A stretch of 64,000 nucleotides of DNA from Dillenia suffruticosa. Taxonomy: Eukaryota; Streptophyta; Magnoliopsida; Dilleniales; Dilleniaceae. How positions within the stretch are numbered: position 1 is the first letter of the stretch; every line of letters starts with the position of its first letter. This document shows, piece after piece, positions 10,602 through 23,178 of the stretch. The position numbers and the translations under genes are program-made. Location of the stretch: NCBI GenBank assembly GCA_033439265.1, contig JAVTVX010000001.1:1257501-1321500 (forward strand), read 5' to 3'. The notes beneath the pieces were generated by a model, which was given only the letters and a program-made list of their open reading frames with translations, was not told where the DNA came from and searched no databases.

Positions 10602-13600
10602 ATGATGAGAGAACAAATGCAGGTTCCCGGAGAAAACCTTTCTCCATTTCCATCATATCTGATCTCATATTTGTATGTGGGTCACTTCTTGGCCAGATGG
10701 GGAGCGAGGTTCTCTTTCTTCTTGTTCTTTTTTATTTTTTATTGATAAATTTCCTCTGTGTGTGTGCCCTTTTTTAATTGCTTCTTCTATTAGTGACTTT
10801 GGTCTTGGAGTTCGTTACTGTGCTCTTTATCTCCAAGTTTTTTTCCGAAGCCCTTTTTAGGCAACTTTTGCCTTCTGGTCTTCACCTTTGCACTTGGTAT
10901 GTGTTATTCTTGATTAAGGTTTTGATGAACTAATTGTAATCTCACGGGAATAGTTAAAAAATCTTAACGCTTAATTCCAAGACGATCAGAGTCACTATAT
11001 TAATCCTTTTTTATTTTTTTCATTCGTGGGAATAGTCAAATATTAGCATGCTAAACAAAAGCAAATTCTATAGTAGTCCCCTATTTTGCTTTGAGTGGGT
11101 AAGAACTTTGTGAACAAACGGAAAAGTCTCAAATTAAAGGTTGTAGCCAATGTTGTTATGAACCAATTCATCGCTTCCAAAAATACAAAAAAATTCCATT
11201 TACCCATCTGTCCTTTTTGGTTTCTTTTCTTTATTTTTTCGAAATGGTTAAATCTAAGACCTAGGGATAGTTGATTACTTGATATTGATGACATATTTGC
11301 TAGGTGCTCTACCTCCTAGGGAATAATACTTTTACGTACCTCCACAGCCTTGCATGACTGATGTGAACCTGTTGGTTATAAAACAAGTCAATTTAGCCCA
11401 AAAATCGTCCCAACGAATTATTTGAACCGGTGGAATTAAAGACCTCAACTCTTGCCCTAAAGGAGAAAGAATCTAAGGTATATGACTTTAAACCTGTTTA
11501 TCACTAGATCAAGAATTTTAGTATAAAGATGGAATGAATGACGCCACAATCTAGATGGTTCGAAACCTAGATTGATAAGTCAAAGAACTAAACAAGACTT
11601 CTATCTTGAATAAGTTCAAAGTTCTCAAAAGAACAAGAACTGTGTGAAAAATTCTCACAATTTTATTAATTCTCTCCAAAGTGTTGTTTTTTTTACACAA
11701 TGTATAATGCCTATTTATAGGTTAAAGGTAAAAACATAATTGGCAACTAAAAATTTAGTAACTCCCTAAACAATAAAAAATTAGGAAACTAAATATAAGT
11801 TACAAAAAATAAAAATTAGGAAACTAAATAAATCAAACTATTTTGACCAAGTCTTGCTGTTATTTTTCTTTATTTTCGTCTTCCCTTAGTTTTGAGTAGT
11901 TTTGAGCATTTTATTCTTTCAACTGGGATTGCATGAGCATAATTGAGACCCCTTTTGGTTCTTCATTCATTTGGGTTTCAATTTCTTATTGTAAACCCTC
12001 TGAATTAAGTTTTTCAATACTTTTTTGGATTTTTTAACTCGAACTTTTGTTATTGATCCAATTAGAACTTGAGTTGAATTTTGTAAATTTCTTATAGTCT
12101 TGATGATCACATCATTCCCCCTTCTTGACGACGATTTGTCCCCAAATCGTCACCTGTATGAAAATGCATCCGCAACTGCATTTTGCTTGGAAATAGTCTC
12201 AATGAATTCAATCCCTCGAACATGTTTCTTACCATCTTAATGAATCAACAACTTTTTAAATTTAATTTACAAATAATTGTCTTGTGAAATTCAAAAAAAG
12301 AATAACAAGAAAAATAAAGAAAGAAAATAAGTGAGAAATAAGGAAGTCGCAAATTTGGAAAAATTTCAAATTAAGAAAGAAACAAAGATGGAATGAATTG
12401 AATAAGAAAAGTGAATAAAGGAAGAAAATAAAGAAGGTGAACAAATAAGAAAAAATAAGAAATAAAAAAGAAACAATAAAAAAAAGAAAAAAAATTCGAA
12501 ACTGCCTTTGTTTTATGAAAAATTGTAGACAAATATGAACAATTATAGACAAGTATGAACAACTCAAAGGGTAACCCGAAATTGCTGAACCTGTTGGGTA
12601 TAAAAACCCTAGAACCCACGAACAATTTAATTTAGCCCAAAAATCGTCACAACGAATTATTTGAACCGGTAACCCTTGCCCTAAAAGAGAAAGAACCTAA
12701 GGTATATGACCTTAGATCCGTTTCTCACTAGATCAAGAACCTTGGTATAAAGATGGAATGAATGACGCCACAATTTAGATGGTTCGAAACCTAGATGTGT
12801 GACTTCATGATGTGTGACTTCTTTATTTTGGTTGGCTTTTTGCAGGTCCTCCGACTATGGTTATTGACACAAAATCTGTCCTTTATCATTGCTGGATGCT
12901 CCGTAGTAGGTTTGCTGGTATATGCAGACCTGATAGCTTCACAGTTAACAGCATTCATCTCACTCGTTGTGTTGACCAATCTCTCGGGGGCTCTGGGTGT
13001 GCTTTCTACTCTTGCAGGAACCATTTTGATAGAGAGAGAATGGTAAGTGCAAGGGCTATAGAAATTGGGGAATAGCATGTCGATATCTTGATTCAGATCA
13101 AATTTCATGCCTCATTACAGGGTTGTAGTGATATCAGAAGATCATCCTCCAGAAATGCTGACAAAGATGAATGCAATGATCAGACGCATTGATCTAATAT
13201 GCAAGCTAGTTGCTCCTGTGGTCACTGGATTCATTATCAGCTTTGCATCACTCAGAGCTTCGGCTATAGCTTTAGCCCTTTGGAACACACTATCTGTTTG
13301 GTTAGAGTATTGGCTTCTGATTAGTGTATACAAAGGAATCCCAGCTTTGGGAGAAAGAAGCAAGAGGAGGATTTCAGGACTCCTGGATAATGATATAGAA
13401 GGGAGCACATCGACTTCTCAGGAGAGAAAAAGTTCACCTCCTCATCATGGATCAGATTCAGCAGTAGCAGAGAGCAGCTCAAAAAGTACAGAAAGCGAAT
13501 CGGAGCCAGATATCCCTTTCACTGGTGCTTGGAGAATATACCTAAAGCAAGATGTAGTACTGCCAGGAGTAGCTTTGTCTCTGTTGTATTTTACCGTCCT

Positions 13601-14825
13601 CAGGTAAACTTTAGCCTCTACGCATTTATATGTAGCTTCTAAATTTCATTCTACAACCTGTATCAATTTCTTTGAAAATGGTCTGAATGGTTATGTTTTA
13701 GCAGTAATACTTTGCTTATTATTATGATCTTTGGAAAATATTAAAAGTCTAGTTCATGTTTCTGCAGCTTTGGAACCTTAATGACCGCTGCATTGGAATG
13801 GCAAGGAATACCAGCATACGTCATAGGAATAGCTCGTGGAGTAAGTGCACTAATTGGAGTTGCTGCAACTTTTCTATACCCTATCCTACAATCTTATATT
13901 GCAACTCTTCGAACAGGACTGTGGTCTATCTGGTCCCAGGTATCAACTTATAACAAGGAAATGGTAATTTGTCATTTTCTTAGGTTTAGCTAATACCAAG
14001 TGCTTTTTTATAGAATGATTGTGTTTGTACTTTTTGCGTCTTTGTTTTCAGTGGATCTTTCTCCTCCCATGTGTTGGTTCAATACGGGTTCAGAACAACA
14101 TGGTATCCGCATATATGTTGATGGGTGGAGTGGCAGCATCTCGCCTGGGGTTATGGATGTTTGACTTATCTGTAATTCAACAAATGCAGGTATGGAAATT
14201 CATTCTAAACCTCAATTACCTCCCAGAATGGATCTGTTTCTTGTTTACTTACTTGACAGTGTTTTGGCTTTTTTCTTTACAAAAAAGATTTTATTCTCTT
14301 CTTTTCTTGGAGTAGGATCAAGTTCCAGAATCTGATCGTTGTGTTGTGGGAGGTGTTCAGAGCTCTCTTCAATCTGTTATGGATTTGATGGGATATGTTA
14401 TGGGAATTCTTATTTCTAATCCAAGGGTGACATATTCTACCATCTCTATACATCTTTCTTTTTCCTCAGATTTAGTTGAACGTCATGAAATATGCTGATT
14501 GTGATTATAGTTACCAGCATAACATGCTTAATTTTACTAGCATTTTGTGAATTAGTTCTTGAGTTCTCCATTACAAGCATAACATGACAGCGGAGATTCA
14601 TCTTTACAAAAATTACATACACAAATAGCAATTTTATCCTTAATGCTTGCCTTGCTCAGTGGCATCATACCACCTTTTCATTTTCTCCAGGACTTTGGTG
14701 ACTTAATATTCCTCTCCTTCCTGGCAGTTAGTTTAGCTGCAGTACTCTATAGCCTACATATATACCGCGTCAGGAAGCACCTATTTCACTTCGAAAAGCT
14801 GGTTTTCTATAAATATTTTGTATGA
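10602..14825 (+). pseudogene. Ferroportin / solute carrier family 40 (IREG1/2-type), missing one exon
   Basis: Family proteins export iron or other divalent metals across the plasma or vacuolar membrane. Exons seen: 10602-10708 (start MMREQMQVPGE, then YLYVGHFLARWGAR), 12846-13042 (VLRLWLLTQNLSF; GVLSTLAGTILIEREW), 13121-13603 (SEDHPP, IRRIDL), 13768-13939 (ALEWQGIPAYVIGIARG), 14052-14189, 14316-14426 and 14691-14825 (stop). All junctions have GT donors and AG acceptors, and phases agree from 12846 to the stop. The match is to IREG1/2, not the plastid IREG3. The exon expected after exon 1 (MWEFSVGLYMI region to the residues before VLRLW, about 50 residues) is absent from 10709-12845. Exon 1 ends in phase 2 and the next exon starts in phase 0, so direct splicing shifts the frame. 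A gypsy remnant fills this gap. Downstream exons have no stops or frameshifts, so the loss is recent, or an assembly fault. Near-full length otherwise (about 447 of ~500 residues). Confidence 0.85.
11362..12796 (-). mobile_element. Deleted Ty3/gypsy retrotransposon in the ferroportin gene
   Basis: On the minus strand the sequence reads KQNAVADAFS (12170-12205), the RNase H C-terminal signature of gypsy polyproteins. It then jumps to a gaagggggaatgatg segment typical of the end of pol plus polypurine tract. An LTR of about 750 bp follows (minus-strand start TGTGATCA at 12111, end GGTTCACA at 11362, giving TG...CA). A second copy of the LTR's terminal ~210 bp occurs at 12585-12796 (shared caacgaattatttgaaccgg, tggaatgaatgacgccacaa), cut off about 50 bp before a ferroportin exon. 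Almost all gag-pol is gone. The truncated right LTR marks a deletion breakpoint. Confidence 0.75.
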
Positions 14826-15054
14826 TCATAGTCTGATCTCTCATCTCTCTATATCCTAACAATAGAGGCTCGTTCATTGTCTCAAATTCTTCTTGATGAT
14901 TGATTTGTAAGCATAAGCAGATAGATACATGGTGGCAATTTGGCCTGCAATGTGATGGCGCTCTGCCATTAATATATGATGTACAAATTAGTGCTTGTGA
15001 AAGTAATCACGCGAGACCAACTATTATCGCCTTGTTCTAACCTCTTCTTCTTTT

Positions 15055-15106
<52 letters not shown>

Positions 15107-15899
15107 CTCCTTCTCTATCTGGACCATTACTCAGAATCATGATCTGACCCAAATAAAAATTTACCAGATACGTTCATAACTGGTCTGGTGGGTAGGTAAA
15201 GGCATGGAAGTTGGGATAAAAATGGAATAAGCATCTGGGGAGACATTCCCACTATCTTGGATCTTGAATGAAAGGTAGATTACTGATGTTGAGATGAGAT
15301 GGATTCTAGTCATTACTAAAGAGAGAATGCTTCTCTTGTTCAAACACCAAACTCTTGTGGGAATTTCTTTGACCATGGGGACTCTTTACTAGATTTTGAA
15401 ACTTAGATTGTCATGAACCCCTTCTCCCCCAAGCATAAGTCATCAAATAATGAACCCCTATAGAGGGTGAAGAGTTACCTTGTCATGAAATTATAGTGAA
15501 CCCCAAGCATAAGTCATCATATATGCTTAATTAAAATTTGATTTTGAATTTTGAAAATTGAAAAACTATATTGGGAGAACTCCCTTTATAGAAAATTCAA
15601 AAATAGTACGAATCAAATTAGTCGTAGATGAATCCGTATACTGATCGATCAAGTGAAAAAAAAACAAAGAACCCTTTCTCCCCCAAGCATAGGTCATCAA
15701 ATATACGCATTTAGACTTTCCTAGAATCAAAATCACCGACTATCTACATCAAATTATAAATTTGAAACACCAAAAATTGCCTTAATTTTCACAAGTGAAA
15801 TATGAGGGTGAAGATAGTTGCCTTGAAACTTACAATCCATAATACGACGCACCAAATGATAAATCCAAAGAAGGAAATCAAAATTAGCTCATAAACTTA
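14826..15899. other. Downstream flank of the ferroportin locus; no gene
   Basis: Includes a pure T run at 15057-15106 (50 bases) and three scattered copies of a phrase containing ccccaagcata(a/g)gtcatca near 15428, 15505 and 15680. Nothing else recognisable. Confidence 0.5.
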
Positions 15900-16415
15900 T
15901 TACTCATGAGCCATAACCATTCTACTAAGAGGACTAGGCCCAAGCTTTTTCCTTCTCATCAATGTCCTCTTTCTGATGACTTCCATTTGATTTCTCCTCC
16001 TAATTTGCATCATTGCCTCTTCTTCCACTACAAACCTTCTCATTAACACATCATCTGTCAATGATTTTCCGCGAAAGATCTTCCTCCCTTCGGTACTAAT
16101 TCGAGCACGCTTCGGAATTCCATCCTGTGGCCCAGCAGGAATAGGCTTTGCCTTAGGGTAACTATTGCTTCTTCTTGGTGGAAGTTCAGCTTGAAAGACC
16201 TCAGTGTATGAGGAAATGGGTGCACAAAGACAAACCCTTGTGAAGGAAGTCGCTACTCTTAGAGAAGTGCATTTTCTTAGCTTATTTGGTACAACTCTAT
16301 TGGAATTTGGTGAAGGGATTTCCGTGGATTTGGTAATTGATTTCCATAATGTGGCATTTGTGTTTGGGATTTCCGTGGATTTGGAAATTGTTCTCCATAA
16401 TGTTGCCATCTCCAT
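15900..16415 (-). CDS. Hypothetical protein, 171 residues, family not recognised
   Basis: Open frame from ATG at 16415 to TGA, single exon as seen. The N-terminal 35 residues contain a duplicated unit ([15 protein letters not shown] then [15 protein letters not shown]). The C-terminal half is highly basic with a putative helix ([20 protein letters not shown]) followed by [14 protein letters not shown]. The basic composition would suit a nuclear or nucleic-acid-binding protein, but that is inference. The non-repetitive C-terminal sequence looks like real coding. It could be a terminal exon of a longer gene or a degraded gene; I see no promoter or upstream exon. Confidence 0.4.
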   Translation of the reverse strand: MEMATLWRTISKSTEIPNTNATLWKSITKSTEIPSPNSNRVVPNKLRKCTSLRVATSFTRVCLCAPISSYTEVFQAELPPRRSNSYPKAKPIPAGPQDGIPKRARISTEGRKIFRGKSLTDDVLMRRFVVEEEAMMQIRRRNQMEVIRKRTLMRRKKLGPSPLSRMVMAHE

Positions 16416-16439
16416 TGCTCTTTGATACCAAGGCTTCCT

Positions 16440-17796
16440 ATGAAAAACAAAAATAAGATAATGTCACTTTTGTAATGCTTGCATGATCATAAATTATTCT
16501 ACTTCTAGTTGGCCACTTGTCTCAAAGAAACAAAGGGGAAAAAAGAGAGAAAATCATAATCAAATTACTCTGCATTGAATGCAAGACAAATAATGCTTAT
16601 AATTCTAATTATTGCCAAAAACATCAAGAGAGAAGCTAGTGATAATTTTCAAAATTAATCACTACGAAGTTGGAGTTGGGCTTTAGATGGTAAAACTGGA
16701 TAAAGACTTTGATTTGATTTTGGAGCTCCAAATCTGCTCATTTTCATAAATTCAAGTCAAATCAATGTTCTCTAAATTTAATAACAGTGCATTAAATTCT
16801 CTTAACTAAGGTTTTAAATTCGAGTCTTGAGATAGATACACTAAGAGAATTAGCTCTGAAATTAGATCTCATACTATTTGAATCGGATTATCGAATAATT
16901 CGAATATCCGTCAATCAACATATAAAAAAAAAAAAAAAGTCAAAGAGGCCGTTATTATACCCTGATACCATTTTATATGGGAATAACAGGCTTACAAAAC
17001 ATAATTAACCGATAATTGATTTAGTAAAAAAATATTAAACTTTTTAATAAAAATTAACATTCGAATTTTGAATACGAAAAGAAATATGTTAGGAGACCTT
17101 CCCCTAAAAGAGGGTTTACTAGTAACTCGTAGTGGATTAATCAAAATATAATTCTTAATAAAGATCGATCCATAAAAAAATAAGAAAAAAAATACCAATA
17201 CAATTGATTAAAGAGGATGCAGAGGGAGCCTGGTTCGTAAGGAATGGAAAACTAGTTGTTTTACCTCAAAAAAAAAAAAAAAAAATTGAAAACTGGTTGC
17301 GGGGTCTATGTGAGGCACCTAGGATGGGAAATTGGTGAGTCTTTTGTTATTTCCTTTGCCTTTTCTTCACTCATGGGTACCAAAAAGAACCCACCAAATA
17401 AATAAATAAATTAAATAAGGATTTATCACAATTTTATTAATGAGTCATTTCAATTTCATAAAAAAATTTAAAAATTAGAAATTAAACTCTTTAAATAGGT
17501 CAAACAAACATTTTCAAGTTGTAAATGTGAGTCTAATGTGATTATGAATATAATTTGAAAAAAAAAAAATCCTAATTATGATATTTACGGTATAAATAAT
17601 TTTTATTTTGAAATTATTATTATTATTATTGTAAAAGGAATCTAATTGACAAGGTCAATTTCATATCAATATGCATCTAAATTATCCTTGATTAAAAACA
17701 TTTAATTGCTTTAATTATTCAAATTTTATAAAAAAATAATATAAAAATTATCTCAAAATAAATATATCTTCTATTAGTGTGTGTGTGTGTGTATGC

Positions 17797-17847
<51 letters not shown>

Positions 17848-19849
17848 CATGTTGGTAGCTTATTTAGATCTTTGAATTTCGATTTCGAATCTTAATTTTT
17901 TTTTAACAAAAAAAAAAACATTGATATTCAAGAATATTATAGACAACTAAAATGTGACACATTGTGAATCATCATTTCCTTTTATTAATATTTACATATA
18001 AATAGCATAACAATTGGCCTCTAAAAATGGAGAAAATTTCACATAATTACAAATATTTCCACAAATATATGATTAATACAAAAATAATTGGACTAAATTC
18101 ATTGTCTTCACTTCAAAAAAAAAAGGGTACCCCACGAGCCCTTTCCCTAAGGGTACTAAGATATCCCCCTGCCTACAAGTTTAAGGTTCTCTAGTAAAAT
18201 AGAAAATAAATAAAATAAAAAATGGAGAAAATTAATTAAAAAATATATATTATTAAAAATTTGAGAATTAATTTTTGGTTATAATTACACATTTTGCATG
18301 AATATTAAATCATATTGAGTCCTAAATGATGCAAAGCCATATTAATATATTTATGGGGGATGAGTTGATAATTTCCTAGTACATTGGTGATCGAAAATGA
18401 ACCAAAGGTTCATATGATTAGCATGTATACAACATTATGTAAGTGGGTAATTGTAGTTTTGCATTGCTCTGTGTGTGTGTGTGGAGAGAGAGAGAGAAAG
18501 AGAGATAGAGATGAGAGGAGAGAGAGAGATGAATTAATACCCTTTTGCCAAATGACCCAATCTACAAATCTTGGGGTGAGAGAGAGAGAGCATGATGACA
18601 TACCTTGTCGTAGAGTTCTTTGGATCCGGCATGAACAAAACCACCTGAAGTATGACGGAGGTAAAGTGAGAGCAATGGAGTTCATCTGGGGTAGAGAAGA
18701 GAAGTAATGAGTGTGTTTAGAGAGCCTTTTTTTTTTTTGGCTTCCAGTTTCTGATTCAAAGATGGGTTGGCAATATGCCTTCTCTCTCTCTTTTCTTTCT
18801 TTTTTATTTTTTCCTCCCATTCTTTATTAAATCTTTACTTTTGCTTTGGCAGACAACATCCATATCATACCTATATTGAGAGAGAGAGAGAGAGAGAGAG
18901 AGATATGCAAATGTTCAAAGGCAAAGTAAAATTGGTTGCTTTTGATGCAATTGCAAAAGTGATCTCCAACCACCGATTTTTTTTTAATCGATCGGTATCC
19001 GGATTATTTGATTAATCTAATTCAAGTATTATAGGGATCATACTCTCTCAACATCTATTTTTTATTTTTAAAATTTAAATTTAAAATTTTAATTAAAAAA
19101 TATAATACTCGATTATTATATTCACACAACGACTCCGATCACCTTTGAAAGTTTTCCCCCCTAATTAACCTCATTGGGTATTAAAAGTAGTACCTTCATA
19201 TAATCATTAATTCTGTGTGATGATTATGATGAGCAAAGAAGACCATCATAGAGCTCTTATTATGATAAGCATCTCTTGCAAGATAATCATAAGGGATATC
19301 TACCCTACAGCCCTCTTCTACCTCTCTGTTTGGTTCACATCAGCATTTGGGAGCACAACATGAAGCTGATTGCACAATGTTTGTGAAATTATGGTGTTTG
19401 AAAAGTTTAATTAAGATTATTTTGAATTGTTTTTAATTTATTTTATTCTATTTATAATAATTTTTTATTAAAATAAAAAATACAGACTTCTATTCATAAA
19501 ACTTAAAATTTTCTCGTAAAAAAATATTTAAATTATTATTATATAAATAAAATTTATATTAAAATTAAAGTCAGATATATCAAAAATAAGAAATAAAAAG
19601 AAAAAGGGAAAAAGGTTATAGATATCTTTTGTTTTCTTCTCAACATCCTCCCCAAGTTCATCAACTTCTAGGAGATTTTTCTTTCTTTTGTTTTGAATAG
19701 TGTTGGACCACAAGATAAATCAGTTTAGTTTTTTTTTTTTTTTATATAAAAATTTAAATATGAAATTATCGTATTGAAAAAAAAAATTATATTAATAGAC
19801 TTTCTGGGACGTCCGTTTCTCAAATTAACACATTAATTCATAAATCAAA
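16440..19849. other. AT-rich intergenic DNA with simple repeats
   Basis: Contains a 37-base T run (17806-17842), a GT run near 17777-17792, GA-rich tracts at 18483-18530 and 18878-18902, and a pyrimidine tract near 18780. Open frames here are short and overlap the simple repeats. No gene supported. Confidence 0.5.
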
Positions 19850-20240
19850 AGTTTCGATTTGACATGACAATCAAGGGATCTTTCTAAAGTAAGTTGGAAA
19901 TTTTACCTCTTTTGGATTAAGGTAATTGCTTTGCAAAACCCCTTGAGAAAAGTACAATTATCGTAAGACCATAATAATAATGACTCACATCCACGGGCGA
20001 AAGAGAAGTAAAATTTTCAGAAAAAAAGCTCATAAGTCCACAAGTATTAATGCAAAAGAACTCAATAATACAAAAAGCATGGTGACCCAATAATCCTTAT
20101 AACCTAGTAGCCCTCCGTGACCAATTTTTCAACTCATCTGATGTCGGACAAGTGCAAGACTCCATTTATAATCCAACTCTTCAAAACATCTCATACGGGA
20201 CAAATGCAGATCACCACATAACAAAACTCAAAACCCATAA
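19850..20240 (-). mobile_element. Possible LTR or TRIM-type fragment
   Basis: Read on the minus strand it contains gtccgacatcagatgag and a second gtcccgtatgagatg motif around a gattataaatggagtc segment. This arrangement (GTCCCACATCGGATG words next to a TATAAATGG promoter-like box) is common in plant LTRs. No partner LTR or target duplication was found, so this rests on motif resemblance only. Confidence 0.3.
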
Positions 20241-20331
20241 CAAATAGATATTTTTATTTTAAATATAGAATTTAAGAGATGACAAAGAAATATAAGAGAG
20301 AAAATATTATTAGTGATTAGTATAAGATAAT

Positions 20332-20528
20332 ACGAATGGATAGTTAGCGTAACGGGTAGGTTGTTGCGCCCCTTAACCAAGATCATGAGTTCGATTCACG
20401 ACTTGGATATGGAATCGATTATATTGAGAACTCTTATCCTAAAAGGGATCTCAGTCGGGTCGACCTGAATTAATATAAATAAAATTCCAGACACCAAATG
20501 GAGAATCAAGTCCAAGGGCATAAAAAAA
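20332..20528 (+). mobile_element. tRNA-derived SINE with perfect 16-bp target duplication
   Basis: The body starts cgaatggatagttagcgtaa and has Pol III-type boxes: a head with cgggtagg / cgccccttaacc, then gagttcgattcacg as a B-box-like word. It ends in an A-rich tail (ataaaaaaa). The target duplication attagtataagataat is identical at 20316-20331 and 20529-20544. Length (~197 bp), tail and duplication fit a plant SINE. It shares the cgccccttaacca.gatc phrase with the element at 54896-55103, so the two appear to be related subfamilies. No named family assigned. Confidence 0.85.
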
Positions 20529-20553
20529 ATTAGTATAAGATAATTAGCAGGAG

Positions 20554-20554
<1 letters not shown>

Positions 20555-20595
<41 letters not shown>
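20555..20595. repeat. (TA)n microsatellite
   Basis: About 20 TA units, starting 10 bases after the SINE's right target duplication. Confidence 0.95.
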
Positions 20596-20598
<3 letters not shown>

Positions 20599-20628
20599 AA
20601 ACCTGTTTTGAATTTTTGAAGGAAAAGC

Positions 20629-20651
20629 TTGGCCGGCCTATGGCCGGCCAA
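20629..20651. repeat. Perfect 10-bp palindrome ttggccggcc/ggccggccaa
   Basis: Two 10-bp GC-rich inverted arms separated by three bases, isolated in AT-rich DNA. Too short and lacking a T-run to call a terminator. Confidence 0.7.
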
Positions 20652-23178
20652 AGCACATTTTTTGTTTAATATTTTAATCTATGATTATAAAATAATCAAT
20701 ATGTTAATATATAATATTGATGTTTGTGGTATGCAGCAAGCTTTATGAAAAGAGCAGCAGACATGATGATTGGAGATGTTGCAGCAGGGATTCCCCATAT
20801 CATATGTCAGCCTTTTTGACATGTTGATGAAGATTAACAAAAGAATTAATTGAATATCTCTCTATCATCCAAGGATTTTAAACTTAAATTAAAATGATTA
20901 AACGTTGGAAGAAGAAGAGGAGCAGGAGCAAGAGGAGGTAAAAAATTTTACAATCATTTGTTTTTCCCAATAGATTGACCGATAATATCATATTACTGTA
21001 TATAATATTTCAATTTAACATAATTGACGGATATAAAACATTCTTTTTTCTTTTTTAATGCATATATGGAACTCGAACTTAAGCATATTATATGGGGAGG
21101 ACGAATATATCATTTGAACTGAAATTTATTGACAGATATAAAACATTCTCTAATAGCACAGTCAATAAGGGTTTATGAATCATTTGGTAAATCAAATTCC
21201 AATATCTTGATATCGAGTAGCAATGCATTGTCAATGCATTGTCGAGAAATATCACTTATGCACTTTGGGCAGAAAGAAAAAGAAAATGATGTCTGTCTTG
21301 TTACAGACGGATGAAGAACTAAATTTGCTATGTAAGAGCGTTGTCGAGAAAGTTGAGATCCGACTTAATTAATACTAGGTGGAGTTTTTAATTAAAAAAT
21401 ATTAATATACAATAATTTTAGTTCTTTTTAGACAAATTTTAATTTTTATGGAGAAACTTTATATATTTTATAATTTTTGTTTTTGCTTATTTAAAAATGT
21501 TATAAGCAAAATAGAATGAAATAAAAATACATTACTCCAAACTAAAGCAAGTGAAGTTTCTAAAGAGCATTTTGATTAGTCAAATAAAAGATTTCTTATT
21601 CTTCCCTTCTCAAATCCCTGGTCTTCACAAAAGTGCATAATCACTATTGAGATGGATTTGTGAGTTTAATGGCAAATTACTAAATTCACTTAATCAAAGT
21701 CTTGAATTTAACTCTTAATAATAATAATAAAAAAAAGCGCGGGAGAGTTAATCCCTTAAATTGAGTTTTACAACCACTTGAATCTAGTTAGTCAAATTTC
21801 TAAATACCCGTGATTAAATAAAAAAAAAAACAATTAATTAAATAGCTCTCCACCATCTGCAACAAGGATCTATCCGCAGCTCCCTCTACCATACTGCTGC
21901 TCCAATGCTAATATCATATATTTGATACCAACCCAACTTTAAGTCTTCATACACCATCTACATCCAGTAGCAAAGGATTTACAGTACCTCAAATACTTCA
22001 TAAGGCCACCACAGCAACCATTGCAGTCTCTAATGAGGCTATCACACCTAACTGGCCCTAGATTTCCTTTTCTTCATAAGACCACCAGCCTGGCAACCAA
22101 TGCAGTCCCTAATGAGGCTATTACACCCAGCAAGCTTTAGATTTCCTTACTAGTGCCAACTAAATTTATTTTATACTATTCCTGAGGAGGTTTCATCCAA
22201 CCAACATTAATCATAGAAGTAGGGCCACATAATACCATATCACCTAAATTAACTGTAGTAAAAAATTCTCAACTTTATCCAACACAACAAGATGAAGTTT
22301 CCAGGGTGTTTGGTGATGTATTTTATGGGGCTACCATTTACACATCAAACTTGGGACTTTCTATCATCCCGTGAGTATTAATACCAAAGGTTGTAGTCAT
22401 AGGATCGCTGTCCAACAACTATTGATCATTTTACTATCTTGTCCATCAAGAATAGTGGTTGTTAGATAGCAATCTAACAGTTACAAATCCAAAGGGTATA
22501 ATACCATGGAAATAGTAGAAAATCCACCAACTTGTTTACTCGCCCCTACTTGCCAAACTATGAGTAGATGCGGGACAACTTGGGTCATTAGTTCATTAAG
22601 ACACCTAGTTAGCTGATGCTTCCACTTCCAGAGTAGTTCATGGAGACACCATGAGAACACCTGCGTTGTGGCAGCATCTATAGAAATGCTCAAAACAAAA
22701 TGCATAACCTAGACACCCACATGGCCAAATGCGCCTAGGTGTCGTCTAATAACATAGGCTGCATCACAATGCCACTAAAATCAGCTTGAGCAGAATAAAT
22801 TCATCAATAGCTAAACATGATCAAGCCTCTTCAAATTGGACAATGGCATTTTCTACTGAAAAAAAAAAAAAGAGCTCAAGTACCTAAAAAAATTAGAGTT
22901 GTGATCAAGTCGAAATTGAGTTCATAGTACATTGTCCTCAATACGATAGCAATGCATTGTCAAAACCATTGCTTAGTGAGCACTAAGCAACCATATTATG
23001 AATTACGAGAATTAAACCAAGCACATAATGTTACAGTGGCTGTAACAGAAACTTATATAGGGCTGAGTTTATCTGAACATTATTCAATGAATCTTGACTT
23101 CTATTGTCTGTGGCCCCTTTTCTTTTTGCACCTTGCTTTGTGATTCCAAAAATCTAAAATAAGGAAAAGGAAACTAGC
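20652..23178. other. Intergenic DNA; no gene seen
   Basis: No open frame here shows a recognisable motif. The last few hundred bases before 23179 probably hold the 3' untranslated region of the minus-strand gene; I cannot point to a definite poly(A) signal. Confidence 0.5.

Noticed and set aside
12262-12625. Phe-rich minus-strand frames inside the gypsy remnant
   Set aside because: Purine-rich low-complexity sequence with no gag or pol motif.
13142-13408. 88-codon minus-strand frame in the ferroportin gene
   Set aside because: Antisense shadow of a clearly coding ferroportin exon.
15410-16440. A small LTR element around the 171-residue ORF, because ccttggtatcaaagagc (minus, near 16420) resembles a tRNA-Met primer site and gcttgggggagaagg (near 15420-15435) resembles a polypurine tract
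   Set aside because: The sequences outside these two points do not match each other as LTRs should, so I kept only the ORF.
20629-20651. GC-rich palindrome as a terminator
   Set aside because: No T-run follows and no gene ends here; intrinsic terminators are not expected in plant nuclear DNA.
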